Source: an uncultured Algibacter sp.
GTDB lineage: Bacteria; Bacteroidota; Bacteroidia; Flavobacteriales; Flavobacteriaceae
Assembly: GCF_947487575.1 (NCBI RefSeq)
Contig: NZ_CANKXG010000009.1
Location: forward strand, 62,001-126,000
Direction: 5' to 3'
Length of the DNA: 64,000 bases
Shown: one piece after another, positions 1 through 9,465 of the stretch
How positions within the stretch are numbered: position 1 is the first letter of the stretch
How the letters are laid out: the number at the start of each line of letters is the position of its first letter
Position numbers and translations under genes: made by a program
Notes under the pieces: model-generated
Told to the model about the DNA's origin: nothing
Database searches by the model: none
The model's input: the letters and a program-made list of their open reading frames with translations, nothing else

Positions 1-116
1 AATTGTATTTTGGTTCTGTCTACATGCCTATAATAATTCATTATCATAGTCTCTGCACCGCCCAAATTCATTATTGTTAAAACCTGTAAAACTCTAATAG
101 GTTTTTCCTTATCCAT
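1..116 (-). CDS. Glycosyltransferase family 4, N-terminal fragment (cut by window edge)
   Basis: Reading the minus strand from an ATG at 116 gives 38 residues beginning MDKEKPIRVLQVL and containing the GGAETMIMNYYR segment. This is the usual N-terminus of GT-B, EpsF-like family 4 glycosyltransferases that make exopolysaccharide. The rest of the gene lies outside the window. Its start is 2 bases from the stop of the next gene upstream, so it belongs to the same minus-strand EPS operon. The donor and acceptor sugars cannot be told from this fragment. Confidence 0.75.
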   Translation of the reverse strand, partial: MDKEKPIRVLQVLTIMNLGGAETMIMNYYRHVDRTKIQ

Positions 117-118
117 AA

Positions 119-1183
119 TTAATTAAATAACGTTTCGTATTGTTTAATAATATTCTTTTTATCAAACTTATTTTCTACTGTAGCTCTTACATTTCGAGGA
201 TGCAAAGGTAGTCTATTGTTTAAATAGTAAAAATAATCTTCTTCGTTTTCAACTAAATACCCGTTAACTTGATGTTCAATAATTTCTTTAGTGCCTCCGG
301 GAACATTAAAAGCTAAAACAGGTGTGCCTACAAAACAACTTTCTAAAACGGTATTAGGAAACCCTTCTACATAAGACCCTTGAAGAAACAGATCATTTAA
401 AGCCATATATTTTGAGACTTCTTTAGTAAATGGAATATATGTAAATTTATCTTCTAGCTCATTGGTTTTAATTGCTGTGAGTATATTTTCTTTTAATGGA
501 CCATCTCCAATGATTGTGTAATGAAATGGGAACTTCAATTTAGAAAGCAATTTGATAACCCTTAATTGCCCTTTTTCTTTACTTAACCTTCCAACAGTAA
601 TAAATTTAATTACTTTTTGAGTACTTATATTAATTTCCTTTAAAGAAGGCAAATTTGTTATAGGGTTATTTATAATAACAATACGTTGTTTATTAACATT
701 ATAGATGTTTTCAAAATCTTCAGCCATATCTTTTGACTGACAAATAATTTTATCAACCATCTTATAGCTTTTTCTAGACAAAAAAGAATAAATGTTAAAT
801 ATTTTTTTTGCTTTTTGTTGACCATGGATTTTCCCCATTAAAGAAATAACACTAGCCTCCCTAATTATAAATCTAGTATTATAAAAAAGAGGAGACATGA
901 GTCCCATAATTGTATTTAAATGTCCAATAGAACTTACAACTACTTTAGGTTTGTGTTTTAATAAATACCAGAATATGTAAGGTATTGCATGTAAAACTCT
1001 GTGTTTTTCTAAAAAATCAACTTCTATACTATCTATAGAATAGGCAGAATCTTTTTTATAACCTGTTATTAGTAATCGACTATCATAATTATTTTGATTT
1101 ATATTTTGAGCAATAAAAGAAATAACACGTTCTGCGCCCCCAGCTGTCAGCGTAGGTAGAATGAAGAGTATTTTTTTTTTCAT
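119..1183 (-). CDS. Glycosyltransferase family 4 (GT-B fold)
   Basis: The 354-residue protein has the GT4 layout. The N-terminal Rossmann-like half opens KKKILFILPTLTAGGAERV, with the donor-side glycine pair. The C-terminal half has TVGRLSKEKGQ and then the EGFPNTVLESC segment near residue 272, the E-x7-E type motif that contacts the nucleotide sugar. There is no signal peptide or membrane span, so it should act at the cytoplasmic face and add one sugar to a lipid-linked repeat unit. It is closely packed between another GT4 gene and an acetyltransferase-like gene in the EPS operon. The sugar specificity is unknown. Confidence 0.88.
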   Translation of the reverse strand: MKKKILFILPTLTAGGAERVISFIAQNINQNNYDSRLLITGYKKDSAYSIDSIEVDFLEKHRVLHAIPYIFWYLLKHKPKVVVSSIGHLNTIMGLMSPLFYNTRFIIREASVISLMGKIHGQQKAKKIFNIYSFLSRKSYKMVDKIICQSKDMAEDFENIYNVNKQRIVIINNPITNLPSLKEINISTQKVIKFITVGRLSKEKGQLRVIKLLSKLKFPFHYTIIGDGPLKENILTAIKTNELEDKFTYIPFTKEVSKYMALNDLFLQGSYVEGFPNTVLESCFVGTPVLAFNVPGGTKEIIEHQVNGYLVENEEDYFYYLNNRLPLHPRNVRATVENKFDKKNIIKQYETLFN

Positions 1184-1202
1184 ATGATGAAATGATAAGA
1201 CT

Positions 1203-1781
1203 TTATTTAATATGCTTAATTATTCTTTTAATATCAATTTTTTTAATTTTTTCAGCTGGGTTACCTGCTAATAAAACCCCATCTTCTTCAAAAGATTTAT
1301 TAACTACAGTATTAGCACTAATGGCTACATTATTTCCAATTTTTATGTTTCCATATATTTTGGCTCCAGGTCCAATGTATACATTATCACCTATTTGTGG
1401 GGCTTCCGGTTTTCCGCCAGATGCTCCAATATTTGTGCAGGCATGAATTCTACAATTAGCACCAACTTTAGTATTACTGTTTATTACAATAGTTCCGTAA
1501 TGAACTATTGATAGCCCAGGGCCAAATACATTTATTGGTATTGAAAATCCAAGTTTTAAAGATTGTTTACGAAACTTTAATTTAAGAAAACTACAAATAA
1601 TTTTCCCTAATAAACTATTTAGTTTACAGTTATTGTAATATTCAACTTTTCTTAAAGTTTTTTGAAATTCCCATATATAATTTGGTGCAATAATTTTTCG
1701 AATAATACTGTATTCTTCTGTATTAAGCGCTTTTTTGTCAGCTTTCAAATAGGATTTATAAGTTTGCTTCGAATTAATCAT
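1203..1781 (-). CDS. Serine acetyltransferase-like hexapeptide-repeat protein of the EPS operon
   Basis: The C-terminal half is a left-handed beta-helix. It has imperfect hexapeptides such as IGDNVYIGPGAKIYGNIKIG and ends NTVVNKSF...LLAGNPAEKI, as in CysE-like acyltransferases. The segment GASGGKPEAPQIGD is typical of serine acetyltransferase relatives found in polysaccharide clusters. I place the start at ATG 1781 (MINSKQTYKSYLKADK, 192 residues). A longer frame from 1823 would overlap the upstream gene by 41 bases and adds an unlikely hydrophobic tail. In this setting it may acetylate a sugar or serine decoration rather than make cysteine. That role is inferred from context only. Confidence 0.75.
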   Translation of the reverse strand: MINSKQTYKSYLKADKKALNTEEYSIIRKIIAPNYIWEFQKTLRKVEYYNNCKLNSLLGKIICSFLKLKFRKQSLKLGFSIPINVFGPGLSIVHYGTIVINSNTKVGANCRIHACTNIGASGGKPEAPQIGDNVYIGPGAKIYGNIKIGNNVAISANTVVNKSFEEDGVLLAGNPAEKIKKIDIKRIIKHIK

Positions 1782-1782
1782 G

Positions 1783-2979
1783 TTATATTTTTTTTCTATA
1801 AACCGAACTATCAAAAAATGCAAGGGATATGATTAGAGTCCTAGTATACCAAATATTATTAGCTAAAAAGCATTCAAAAGTAATTAATGCAATAAAAATT
1901 AAATAAAAAAATTGAGGTGTTTCAAAAGCAAGTTTTATACTATACCCTAAATAGATTAAAAATATGATTAATGTTACAATACCGAAATTTACTGCTAAAT
2001 ATAAAAAGTAATTGTGAGTGTCTAGAGAGTTAAACCTTCTATCAGATGTATAACTGGTTCCGTACCCTAAAGGCTTTTGTTCAAAATCATTCCAATATTT
2101 CATTAATACTACAGCTCGACCACCAGAATTACCACCTTCATCAATAGTAACTTTACTTTTTCCTAAGAACATGTCCATGCGTTCGCCAGCAGCTCCTCTA
2201 GAAAATGCAGGAAAATTTTCTTTTATGACTTCTGAAAAAGATAATAATGCTATGAATAGTATTGATAAAAGTAATCCTAATTTTATAGAGTTAATCATGA
2301 CTGTTTTTGGTTTGATTAGAAATTTCGAGCTCCAATCATTCATAGTCCCTAAAACTAAAATTAATATAACTGATGCCATGCCGCCCCGGGAAAGTGTTAA
2401 AAAAACCGTTACTAACATAAATGTAATAGTAATATATCTCCATTTTTTGTTATTATTTACCAAAACTAAGACCCCAAGGGCTAAAAATTTTATACCAGAG
2501 GCTGCTTGGTTTGGGTTTTCTCCAAAACCACCTTTTCTTACAGCTTCAGATAATTTTTTACTATATGCTGGTAAACCTATAAAGAAATCGTAGAGTAAAC
2601 TCCCTCCTAAAACTAAAAGTGCTGTTGCCAATACCAATAGCACCGTTTGTTTGCTTTCAACAATAAAGAAGTGCAGTGAAAAAGAATAGAGTATTAAAGT
2701 CATAAAGTTTAATCCTATTTCTGTAGTTATTACATCAATTGGAGCGTCTGAAAAAGAAGAATAAACGATAGAAATTAAAATTATAAAAAATAAAAACTTA
2801 AAGCTATGACTTTTGAAAGTACTATAAAAGTCTTTTATAGAATAGTTTAATATAAATAATCCCATGAATAAAGGAATAAAAAATGATGCTGGAGCTACAG
2901 GAACAATATTAATACGGTACAAAAAAATATCCGAGTAAGAAGCAAATAAAACAAGTAAAACACCGAGAATATATTTCAT
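1783..2979 (-). CDS. Wzy-like O-antigen/EPS polymerase (O-antigen ligase family)
   Basis: This 398-residue protein is almost entirely hydrophobic, with about ten predicted membrane spans and one large polar loop at roughly residues 250-310. That loop contains GGNSGGRAVVLMKYWNDF and PLGYGTSYTSD. The plan matches the Wzy polymerase/WaaL ligase superfamily, whose members join polyprenol-linked repeat units outside the inner membrane. It lies between the flippase and the acetyltransferase-like gene, and the presence of Wzx, Wza and Wzc elsewhere in the locus favours polymerase over ligase. Sequence conservation in this family is weak, so the call rests on topology and context. Confidence 0.7.
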   Translation of the reverse strand: MKYILGVLLVLFASYSDIFLYRINIVPVAPASFFIPLFMGLFILNYSIKDFYSTFKSHSFKFLFFIILISIVYSSFSDAPIDVITTEIGLNFMTLILYSFSLHFFIVESKQTVLLVLATALLVLGGSLLYDFFIGLPAYSKKLSEAVRKGGFGENPNQAASGIKFLALGVLVLVNNNKKWRYITITFMLVTVFLTLSRGGMASVILILVLGTMNDWSSKFLIKPKTVMINSIKLGLLLSILFIALLSFSEVIKENFPAFSRGAAGERMDMFLGKSKVTIDEGGNSGGRAVVLMKYWNDFEQKPLGYGTSYTSDRRFNSLDTHNYFLYLAVNFGIVTLIIFLIYLGYSIKLAFETPQFFYLIFIALITFECFLANNIWYTRTLIISLAFFDSSVYRKKI

Positions 2980-2997
2980 TTTTAATTGTTAATGGAT

Positions 2998-4551
2998 TTA
3001 GTGCTTATGATTTTTTTTTAATTTTTTTTTAATGAGCGGATAAAAACGATTTATTAAATTTTTAAACCCCTTACTAAATAATCTTAAAACCATAAAATAA
3101 ACCAATAAAAAAACAATTCCAAGTTTTGTTAACTTATATATCAGTATAAATATACTGCTACTCATTTCAGTATCAAATAAATGGAATATAAAATAAAACA
3201 AGCCACTTGCAAATGATAAATAAATTAAATGTTGAATAAATCCTTTCCAATAAACCGCCGTACTAACTTTAAAACCTTTTGCGAATAAGTAATAAGGTCT
3301 CCAAAGCATAACTACAATAAATTGACTTATTATAGTACCAATAAAAACACCTAGTATACCATATTTTATAACAAAAAAAATAGAGAATACTAAATTTATA
3401 ATACTTTGCACAACTGGTGACCAAATATCGTCATACAGTCCATACGCTTGTTTAAAACTGTCTACGGGTTGTCTGGTTTGAAAAATAAAAAATATGATTA
3501 CCAGAGCAGCTAAAACAGAATTTGTTAGCAAATATTTTTCACCTAACCATAAAATAATAAAATCATCTAGGCCTATATACATTAGTAGTAGCGTTGTGCC
3601 AGCAAAATAAAAACGTAAAGCCATCATTTCCCAGAACACTTTGAGCATATTCTTGATGTCATTTTCGGCAACTAAGTTACCAACACTTGCATTTGTACCA
3701 TCAAATAATTTATTTACTAGAATATTAATATTTCCCATAACCATTTGATAATTACCCACAAATGCAACAGCAGCAGGGTTTATTAAAGCAAATATCACAA
3801 TATTATCTGTCCCAGTTGTAACGAAACTTCCTAGTTTATGAAAACTTATTTGTTTGATTTTTTTTAGAAGAGGTTTGTTTCTTTCTTTTACCTCTTGATT
3901 AGTTTTAAAATTGAAAATAAGCCATGGGTAAATTTTTTTTATTTTTTTTCGTAAAATGAAAACTCCAATAAACGGTGCTAAAAGTTCTAAAGTTACCCAA
4001 AGAGTAATGCTTTTAAAATACAAAAGAACTAAGCATTGAACTATTAATTTACTAATGTGTATAGTTTGATAAATTTTGACATTCACATAAGACTTTTGAT
4101 CAGCTTCTAAGAGAAACATGTGATAAGTAAAAAAGTAATTAATTAGATTTCCTACTATTAATGAGAAAAACAAATAAATAATTATTGAAAGACTTGTATC
4201 TGTTTCTTTGAATAATAAAGGAAAAAATAGAATCAGTGTACAACCAGATATTAAGACAAATAGTCCGATTTTTTTATATAAATAGCCTAAGTAACCAATA
4301 ATTTCGTTGATTTTTTCTCTATCGTTTTCAAAAATAGGTTTATACAGGGAAAATCCAACTGCGGCACCTATACCAAGCTCAGACAAGTTTAAAAACATGA
4401 GCATGCTTCTCAATGTGCCTTCAACACCTAAAAACTCATCTCCTAAATTTTCCAAAAAAATGTTTCTGGCAAAAAATTGAACGACAACATAGGCTAATTG
4501 GAAAACTAGCGCAATCCAGCCGTTTTTTAGGGTTAAACTTAATCTAGACAT
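2998..4551 (-). CDS. Wzx-type oligosaccharide flippase (MATE/MOP superfamily)
   Basis: The protein is 517 residues with about 12-14 predicted membrane spans. Its N-terminal block, MSRLSLTLKNGWIALVFQL followed by FLGVEGTLRSMLMFLNLSELGIGAAVGFSLYKP, is the usual polysaccharide-flippase beginning. Such proteins move undecaprenyl-linked repeat units across the inner membrane. I chose ATG 4551. The frame stays open to a TTG at 4590, but that start would overlap the upstream glycosyltransferase gene, and homologues normally begin at the MSRLS region. It lies 18 bases upstream of the polymerase gene, the typical Wzx-Wzy pairing. Confidence 0.85.
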   Translation of the reverse strand: MSRLSLTLKNGWIALVFQLAYVVVQFFARNIFLENLGDEFLGVEGTLRSMLMFLNLSELGIGAAVGFSLYKPIFENDREKINEIIGYLGYLYKKIGLFVLISGCTLILFFPLLFKETDTSLSIIIYLFFSLIVGNLINYFFTYHMFLLEADQKSYVNVKIYQTIHISKLIVQCLVLLYFKSITLWVTLELLAPFIGVFILRKKIKKIYPWLIFNFKTNQEVKERNKPLLKKIKQISFHKLGSFVTTGTDNIVIFALINPAAVAFVGNYQMVMGNINILVNKLFDGTNASVGNLVAENDIKNMLKVFWEMMALRFYFAGTTLLLMYIGLDDFIILWLGEKYLLTNSVLAALVIIFFIFQTRQPVDSFKQAYGLYDDIWSPVVQSIINLVFSIFFVIKYGILGVFIGTIISQFIVVMLWRPYYLFAKGFKVSTAVYWKGFIQHLIYLSFASGLFYFIFHLFDTEMSSSIFILIYKLTKLGIVFLLVYFMVLRLFSKGFKNLINRFYPLIKKKLKKNHKH

Positions 4552-4561
4552 TTTATAAAAA

Positions 4562-5512
4562 TCACTTCCTTTTTTTATTAGTTCTAACAAATTGTGATAA
4601 TAATGATATTATCTCCATCAATTTAATAGGAAGTTTTATAACCATCGATGCTCTTAAGCTTTTATTTTCGCTATGTTTTACTCTAGCAATTTCAGTTTTT
4701 ATTTTTTTTCTGAATTTACAGTCTGGATCGATATGTTTGTTTCTACTTAAAAGAAAAAAATGATCAGTATAATAATAAGTTATATAGTCATTTACAGTTC
4801 TATTAATCATTGGGTGATTTGGCACGTTATTTTTTATATACTCTGTAGCTCGGATACCTGTTTTTGTTTTTTTTAGAGTATACTCACTACGTATAACACT
4901 CATGTTATCCGTGTTGTAGTGGTAAAAAGGACTATTTAAATACCCCATGTGAGACACTCTTTTTAATACATCGATAGTATAAAAAACATCTTGATGTATA
5001 ATTTTAGGAATAAATCGCATATCACTAACAAGTGAGCTTTTATAAATTCTTCTCCAAACAGAAAAACTTGAGGTCTTTATAATTTTATTAGTAGCGGTGA
5101 GGGCGTCTTGTATAACAAATTTATTATCGAATTTTCTGTTTTTAATAATAGTGTCAGGTTCAATTTCTAAAACTTCAAGGTTATTTTCAAGCATTAACCT
5201 AACCATTACTTCCAACATAGAACTATGTATAGAATCATCACTATCAACAAATGAAATAATTTGACCTGTTGCTGTTTCTAACCCTGAGTTTCTTGCAACA
5301 CTCGAACCGCTATTTTTTTGATCTATTACTATAATGCGCGAATCTTTTTCGGCATATTGATCACAAATAATCTTACTATTGTCCGTTGAACCATCATTAA
5401 TTAAAATAATTTCTAAGTTTCTATAAGTTTGATTGATTAATGAATCAATACACCTCTCTAAGTAAAGTTCAACATTATAGACAGGTACAATAATACTAAT
5501 CTTGTTTTTCAC
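4562..5512 (-). CDS. Glycosyltransferase family 2 (GT-A fold)
   Basis: The N-terminus MKNKISIIVPVYNVELYLER, then CIDSLINQTYRNLEIILINDGSTDNS, is diagnostic of family 2 enzymes. The metal and nucleotide-sugar motif SFVDSDD is near residue 90. The C-terminal part, with VWRRIYKSSLV and YHYNTDNMSVIRS, resembles the WcaA/EpsJ group from capsule loci. The protein has 316 residues and no membrane span. It probably adds a sugar to the lipid-linked repeat unit in the cytoplasm. There is a 79-base gap to the upstream dehydrogenase gene, the largest gap in this operon. Confidence 0.9.
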   Translation of the reverse strand: MKNKISIIVPVYNVELYLERCIDSLINQTYRNLEIILINDGSTDNSKIICDQYAEKDSRIIVIDQKNSGSSVARNSGLETATGQIISFVDSDDSIHSSMLEVMVRLMLENNLEVLEIEPDTIIKNRKFDNKFVIQDALTATNKIIKTSSFSVWRRIYKSSLVSDMRFIPKIIHQDVFYTIDVLKRVSHMGYLNSPFYHYNTDNMSVIRSEYTLKKTKTGIRATEYIKNNVPNHPMINRTVNDYITYYYTDHFFLLSRNKHIDPDCKFRKKIKTEIARVKHSENKSLRASMVIKLPIKLMEIISLLSQFVRTNKKRK

Positions 5513-5591
5513 GTTAAGTTATTTTTTGAATATCGAATAGTATTTTTAAATTAATTAAACCTATAAAATGTTGAGTTTATATAAGCTTGTC

Positions 5592-6872
5592 TTATAGACA
5601 ACCATCAGATTTTTTTAATATACCTTTTACATCATAAATAATTCCATTTGGGTTCAAATAATTCTCTAAATTTAAATCTAAAAACTCTTTATGAGCTACT
5701 GTTAATACAATAGCATTAAATTTATTATCATTCATTAGTTTTTGAGTAGTTTCTAGATTATATTCATGCTTTACTTCTTCCGGGCTTGCCCAAGGATCGT
5801 AAATGGTGATGTCAGTCCCGTAAGACTGTAATTGGTTGATTACATCTACAGCTTTAGTATTTCTAACATCAGGACAATTTTCTTTAAAAGTGATACCAAG
5901 GGCTAGAATTTTAGAACCTTTAATATGTATATCTTTTTTAATCATGAGTTTTATAATCTCAGAAGCGACATATTGTCCCATTCCATCGTTAACTCGACGT
6001 CCTGCTAAAATTATTTCAGGATGATATCCTACTTCTTGAGCTTTCTGAGCAAGATAATAGGGGTCAACACCAATACAGTGTCCTCCAACTAAACCTGGTT
6101 TAAATGGTAAAAAGTTCCATTTAGTTCCTGCTGCTTCTAAAACCGAATGTGTATCAATATCCATTAGGTTGAATATTTTAGCAAGTTCATTAACAAAAGC
6201 AATATTAATATCGCGTTGCGAATTTTCTATAACTTTTGCAGCCTCAGCAACTTTAATTGTTGGAGCTAAGTGAGTTCCAGCTGTAATAACATTTGCATAT
6301 AGGGCATCTACTTTTTTACCAATTTCAGGAGTAGAACCAGCAGTAACTTTTAAAATTTTATCTACGGTATGTAATTTATCACCTGGATTTATTCTTTCAG
6401 GAGAATAACCTGCATAAAAGTCTTTGTTAAATTTTAGACCGCTCACTTTTTCTAAAACGGGTATACATTCGTCTTCGGTAACACCAGGATATACAGTAGA
6501 TTCATAGATAACTATATCTCCTTTTTTTAAAACCTTACCGACAGTTTCACTAGATTTATAAAGTGGTGTTAAGTCAGGTCGATTATTCTTGTCTATCGGT
6601 GTTGGAACAGTTATTACATAATAATTGCAATCTTTTATATCATTAAGATTTGCAGAACAGATAAGTCCATTAGCATTATTCTGTTCAGATTTTAAAACTG
6701 ATTTTAAAACAACAGACTCAACCTCGAGGGTGGAATCGTTTCCGTTTGATAATTCATTAATTCTATTTTGATTAATATCAAAACCAACGACGTTATATTT
6801 TGTTGCAAAAAGTCTTGCTAGAGGCAGACCAACATAGCCTAATCCAATAATAGCGATTTTATCTTTATTCAT
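5592..6872 (-). CDS. tviB: UDP-N-acetylhexosamine 6-dehydrogenase, TviB/WbpO type
   Basis: This 426-residue nucleotide-sugar dehydrogenase has the NAD-binding GLGYVGLPLA at residues 10-19. It also has YESTVYPGVTEDECIP, the central NSQRDINIAFVNELAKI helix and the catalytic cysteine in VGGHCIGVDPYY near residue 265. These are features of the Vi-antigen TviB/WbpO/CapL subgroup, which oxidises UDP-GlcNAc or UDP-GalNAc to the uronic acid. Together with the TviC-like epimerase two genes upstream it predicts UDP-GalNAcA (or UDP-GlcNAcA) as a precursor of the polymer. The exact substrate is inferred from subgroup membership. Confidence 0.85.
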   Translation of the reverse strand: MNKDKIAIIGLGYVGLPLARLFATKYNVVGFDINQNRINELSNGNDSTLEVESVVLKSVLKSEQNNANGLICSANLNDIKDCNYYVITVPTPIDKNNRPDLTPLYKSSETVGKVLKKGDIVIYESTVYPGVTEDECIPVLEKVSGLKFNKDFYAGYSPERINPGDKLHTVDKILKVTAGSTPEIGKKVDALYANVITAGTHLAPTIKVAEAAKVIENSQRDINIAFVNELAKIFNLMDIDTHSVLEAAGTKWNFLPFKPGLVGGHCIGVDPYYLAQKAQEVGYHPEIILAGRRVNDGMGQYVASEIIKLMIKKDIHIKGSKILALGITFKENCPDVRNTKAVDVINQLQSYGTDITIYDPWASPEEVKHEYNLETTQKLMNDNKFNAIVLTVAHKEFLDLNLENYLNPNGIIYDVKGILKKSDGCL

Positions 6873-6878
6873 AATTAA

Positions 6879-8258
6879 TTATTGACCAATTGAATAATAA
6901 TTAAATCCAATTGCATTCATTTTATCTTTATTTAATAAGCTTCTACCATCAAAAATAAAAGCTGGTTTTTTCATTTGCTTATATATTTTTTCCCAATCAT
7001 AGGCTTTAAACTCATCCCATTCAGTCATAATAGCAATTGCATGTGCGTCTTTTATAGCATCATATGGCGATGATGTACATAAGATTCCATTCTTGTTTTC
7101 TTCTTCAGTTCTTGTATCTAAGTAATTTAAATCACTCAAAATTTTATTTTCAGGAACTTTAGGGTCATAAACGGAAAGGTTTGCTTGCTCATTTAATAAA
7201 TGGTCAGCAACGTAGATAGCTGCAGATTCTCTTGTATCATTAGTGTCCTTTTTAAAAGCCCAACCTAATAGGGCGATTTTTTTGCCCGAAACTGTATTAT
7301 AAAGTGTTTTTATTAGTTGATCTGAAAATCGTCTTTTTTGGTGGTCATTCATTATAATAACCTGCTCCCAATAATCTGCTACTTCATTTAAATTGTATGT
7401 TCTGGCAATATACACAAGGTTTAAAATATCTTTTTGAAAACATGAACCCCCAAAGCCTACAGAAGCATTCAGAAATTTTGAACCAATTCTAGTGTCCATG
7501 CCTATAGCCTTAGCAACTTCGTTTACATTGGCTCCAGTTTGTTCACACAATTCTGAAATTGCGTTAATAGAAGACACACGTTGTGCTAAAAACGCATTGG
7601 CTGTTAATTTTGATAATTCTGATGACCAAAGATTGGTTCTTAGAATTTTTTCTTGAGTAACCCATGTTCCATAAATTTCAGCTAAACTTTCAATGGCCAT
7701 TTCTGACTCTCCTCCAATTAATACCCTGTCCGGATTTAATAAATCTTCAACAGCTGTACCTTCAGCTAAAAATTCTGGATTAGATAGAATATGAAACTTA
7801 ATATCATTTTCTGTATTATGAAGAATACTTTTAATAGCTTCTGCTGTTCTCACAGGAAGCGTAGATTTTTCAACTACGATTTTATCGGTTTTTGCGACAT
7901 CAGCAATATTTCTAGCGCATAGTTCTATATACTTAAGATCAGCAGCCATTCCTTTACCTTTACCATAGGTTTTTGTAGGTGTGTTTACCGAAATAAAAAT
8001 CATTTCAGACTCATCTATGGCAGAATTAATATCTGTAGAAAAAAACAAGTTTTTATTTCTAGTTTCTTTTACTATGTCTGCCAAACCAGGTTCGTAAATT
8101 GGTAATTTTGACAAATTAGAATCATTCCAAGCCGCTATTCGTTCAGAATTTATATCAACAATAGTGATTTTTAGATTTGGATTGTTTTTGGCAATTACAG
8201 CCATTGTGGGACCGCCTACATAGCCAGCTCCAATACAACAAATACTTTTTACTAACAT
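6879..8258 (-). CDS. ugd: UDP-glucose 6-dehydrogenase
   Basis: The 459-residue sequence is of the long, eukaryote-like UGDH form. It contains [14 protein letters not shown] for NAD binding, [57 protein letters not shown] and the catalytic-cysteine motif [18 protein letters not shown] near residue 272. It should oxidise UDP-glucose to UDP-glucuronate using two NAD+. Only 6 bases separate it from the TviB-like gene and 4 from the epimerase gene, so the three sugar-nucleotide enzymes are surely cotranscribed. UDP-GlcA would serve as a second acidic building block of the EPS. Confidence 0.92.
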   Translation of the reverse strand: MLVKSICCIGAGYVGGPTMAVIAKNNPNLKITIVDINSERIAAWNDSNLSKLPIYEPGLADIVKETRNKNLFFSTDINSAIDESEMIFISVNTPTKTYGKGKGMAADLKYIELCARNIADVAKTDKIVVEKSTLPVRTAEAIKSILHNTENDIKFHILSNPEFLAEGTAVEDLLNPDRVLIGGESEMAIESLAEIYGTWVTQEKILRTNLWSSELSKLTANAFLAQRVSSINAISELCEQTGANVNEVAKAIGMDTRIGSKFLNASVGFGGSCFQKDILNLVYIARTYNLNEVADYWEQVIIMNDHQKRRFSDQLIKTLYNTVSGKKIALLGWAFKKDTNDTRESAAIYVADHLLNEQANLSVYDPKVPENKILSDLNYLDTRTEEENKNGILCTSSPYDAIKDAHAIAIMTEWDEFKAYDWEKIYKQMKKPAFIFDGRSLLNKDKMNAIGFNYYSIGQ

Positions 8259-8262
8259 AATT

Positions 8263-9246
8263 TTATAGGTTTTTCCAATACCAAGTTACAGCTTCTTTTA
8301 ACCCGTTGCTGATATCAAATTTGGGGTTGTAATTTAATAATTGTTTTGCTTTATCAATAGAAGCTAAGGAGTGAGGGATATCTCCAGCTCTGTTCTCTCT
8401 ATGTTTAATTTCAACATGTTTAATTTTACTGTCAAATTCTGAAAGATATTCTTTTAGATAAGCGGTTAATTCAACTAATGTAGTTCTTTCTCCATAAGCA
8501 CAATTATAAACGTTATTTAGAGCTTCCTTGTTTTCGGTAGTTATAGCTCTAATATTCATTTGTACAACATTATCAATATACGTAAAATCTCTAGAATATG
8601 TGCCATCTCCATTAATTATGGGAGATTCATGATTAATGAATTGTTTTACAAACAAAGGAATAACAGCAGCATAAGCACCGTTAGGGTCTTGTCGCCTTCC
8701 AAATACGTTAAAATAACGTAAGCCTATAGTGTCTAAACCATAGGTCTTATTAAAAATTTCAGCATATAATTCGTTTACATATTTTGTAATAGCATAAGGG
8801 GAAAGGGGGTTCCCAATTTTATCTTCAATTTTAGGAAGGGCTTCTGAATCACCATAAGTTGAAGAACTAGCTGCGTAAACAAATCGCTTTACTTTGGCAT
8901 CTCTAGCAGCTACAAGCATATTTAAAAATCCTGAAGTATTAACATCGTTTGTAGTTATTGGGTCATTTATAGACCTAGGTACAGACCCTAGTGCAGCTTG
9001 ATGCAAGATGAAATCTACACCATTACAACCATTATGGCAATCATCAAGATTTCTTATATCACCTTCTATAAGCTTAAAATTTTCATTTTCAAGAAAAGGC
9101 TCAATATTTTTGCGCTTACCTGTTGCAAAATTGTCCAAACAGACAGTATTAATATTATTCGCTAAAAGTGTTTCACATAGGTTAGAACCTATAAAACCAG
9201 CGCCCCCAGTAACAAGAACAGTGTTTTTTTGTAATCTTTCAATCAT
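8263..9246 (-). CDS. tviC: UDP-N-acetylhexosamine 4-epimerase, TviC/WbpP type
   Basis: An extended short-chain dehydrogenase of 327 residues. The NAD-binding motif [11 protein letters not shown] is at residues 13-23, AASSSTYGD follows, and the catalytic Tyr and Lys are in YAITKY near residues 149-153. [16 protein letters not shown] is typical of the WbpP/TviC 4-epimerases acting on UDP-GlcNAc or its uronic acid. It is the first gene of the minus-strand EPS operon; a promoter-like element lies just upstream. With the TviB-like dehydrogenase it would interconvert the GlcNAc and GalNAc series to give UDP-GalNAcA. Confidence 0.85.
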   Translation of the reverse strand: MIERLQKNTVLVTGGAGFIGSNLCETLLANNINTVCLDNFATGKRKNIEPFLENENFKLIEGDIRNLDDCHNGCNGVDFILHQAALGSVPRSINDPITTNDVNTSGFLNMLVAARDAKVKRFVYAASSSTYGDSEALPKIEDKIGNPLSPYAITKYVNELYAEIFNKTYGLDTIGLRYFNVFGRRQDPNGAYAAVIPLFVKQFINHESPIINGDGTYSRDFTYIDNVVQMNIRAITTENKEALNNVYNCAYGERTTLVELTAYLKEYLSEFDSKIKHVEIKHRENRAGDIPHSLASIDKAKQLLNYNPKFDISNGLKEAVTWYWKNL

Positions 9247-9264
9247 TCGATTTGGATTTAAATG

Positions 9265-9278
9265 TATTTCGGCGCAAA
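9265..9278 (-). promoter_or_regulatory. Promoter-proximal motif TTTGCGCCGAAATA of the EPS operon
   Basis: On the minus strand the sequence AATATTTGCGCCGAAATA precedes the first EPS operon gene by about 20-35 bases. AATATTTG resembles the Bacteroidetes -7 element TAnnTTTG at seven of eight positions. The TTTGCGCCGAAATA part is identical over 14 bases to the sequence at 13430-13443, in front of the PL1-like lipoprotein gene. A clear TTTG at the -33 spacing is not present here. I infer a promoter with a conserved initial transcribed region; no start site is proven. Confidence 0.5.
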
Positions 9279-9465
9279 TATTAGAAAAAATATCTTAACA
9301 ATTCGGATTATTATATAAACTAGGTGTTTTTTACGATAAAATTCATTTTATTTGAGAATAAAACTTAATCGATGAAATCGAACATATATCTATTTTAAAC
9401 TTTTTTAATTGCTATATAATTATCTGTAATTTTAGAAAAGGATATATTTTATGTTTTTTAGGGTA

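Noticed and set aside
1192-1446. Open frame of 84 codons on the plus strand
   Set aside because: It lies fully inside the acetyltransferase-like gene on the other strand, which has clear hexapeptide repeats; this frame has none.
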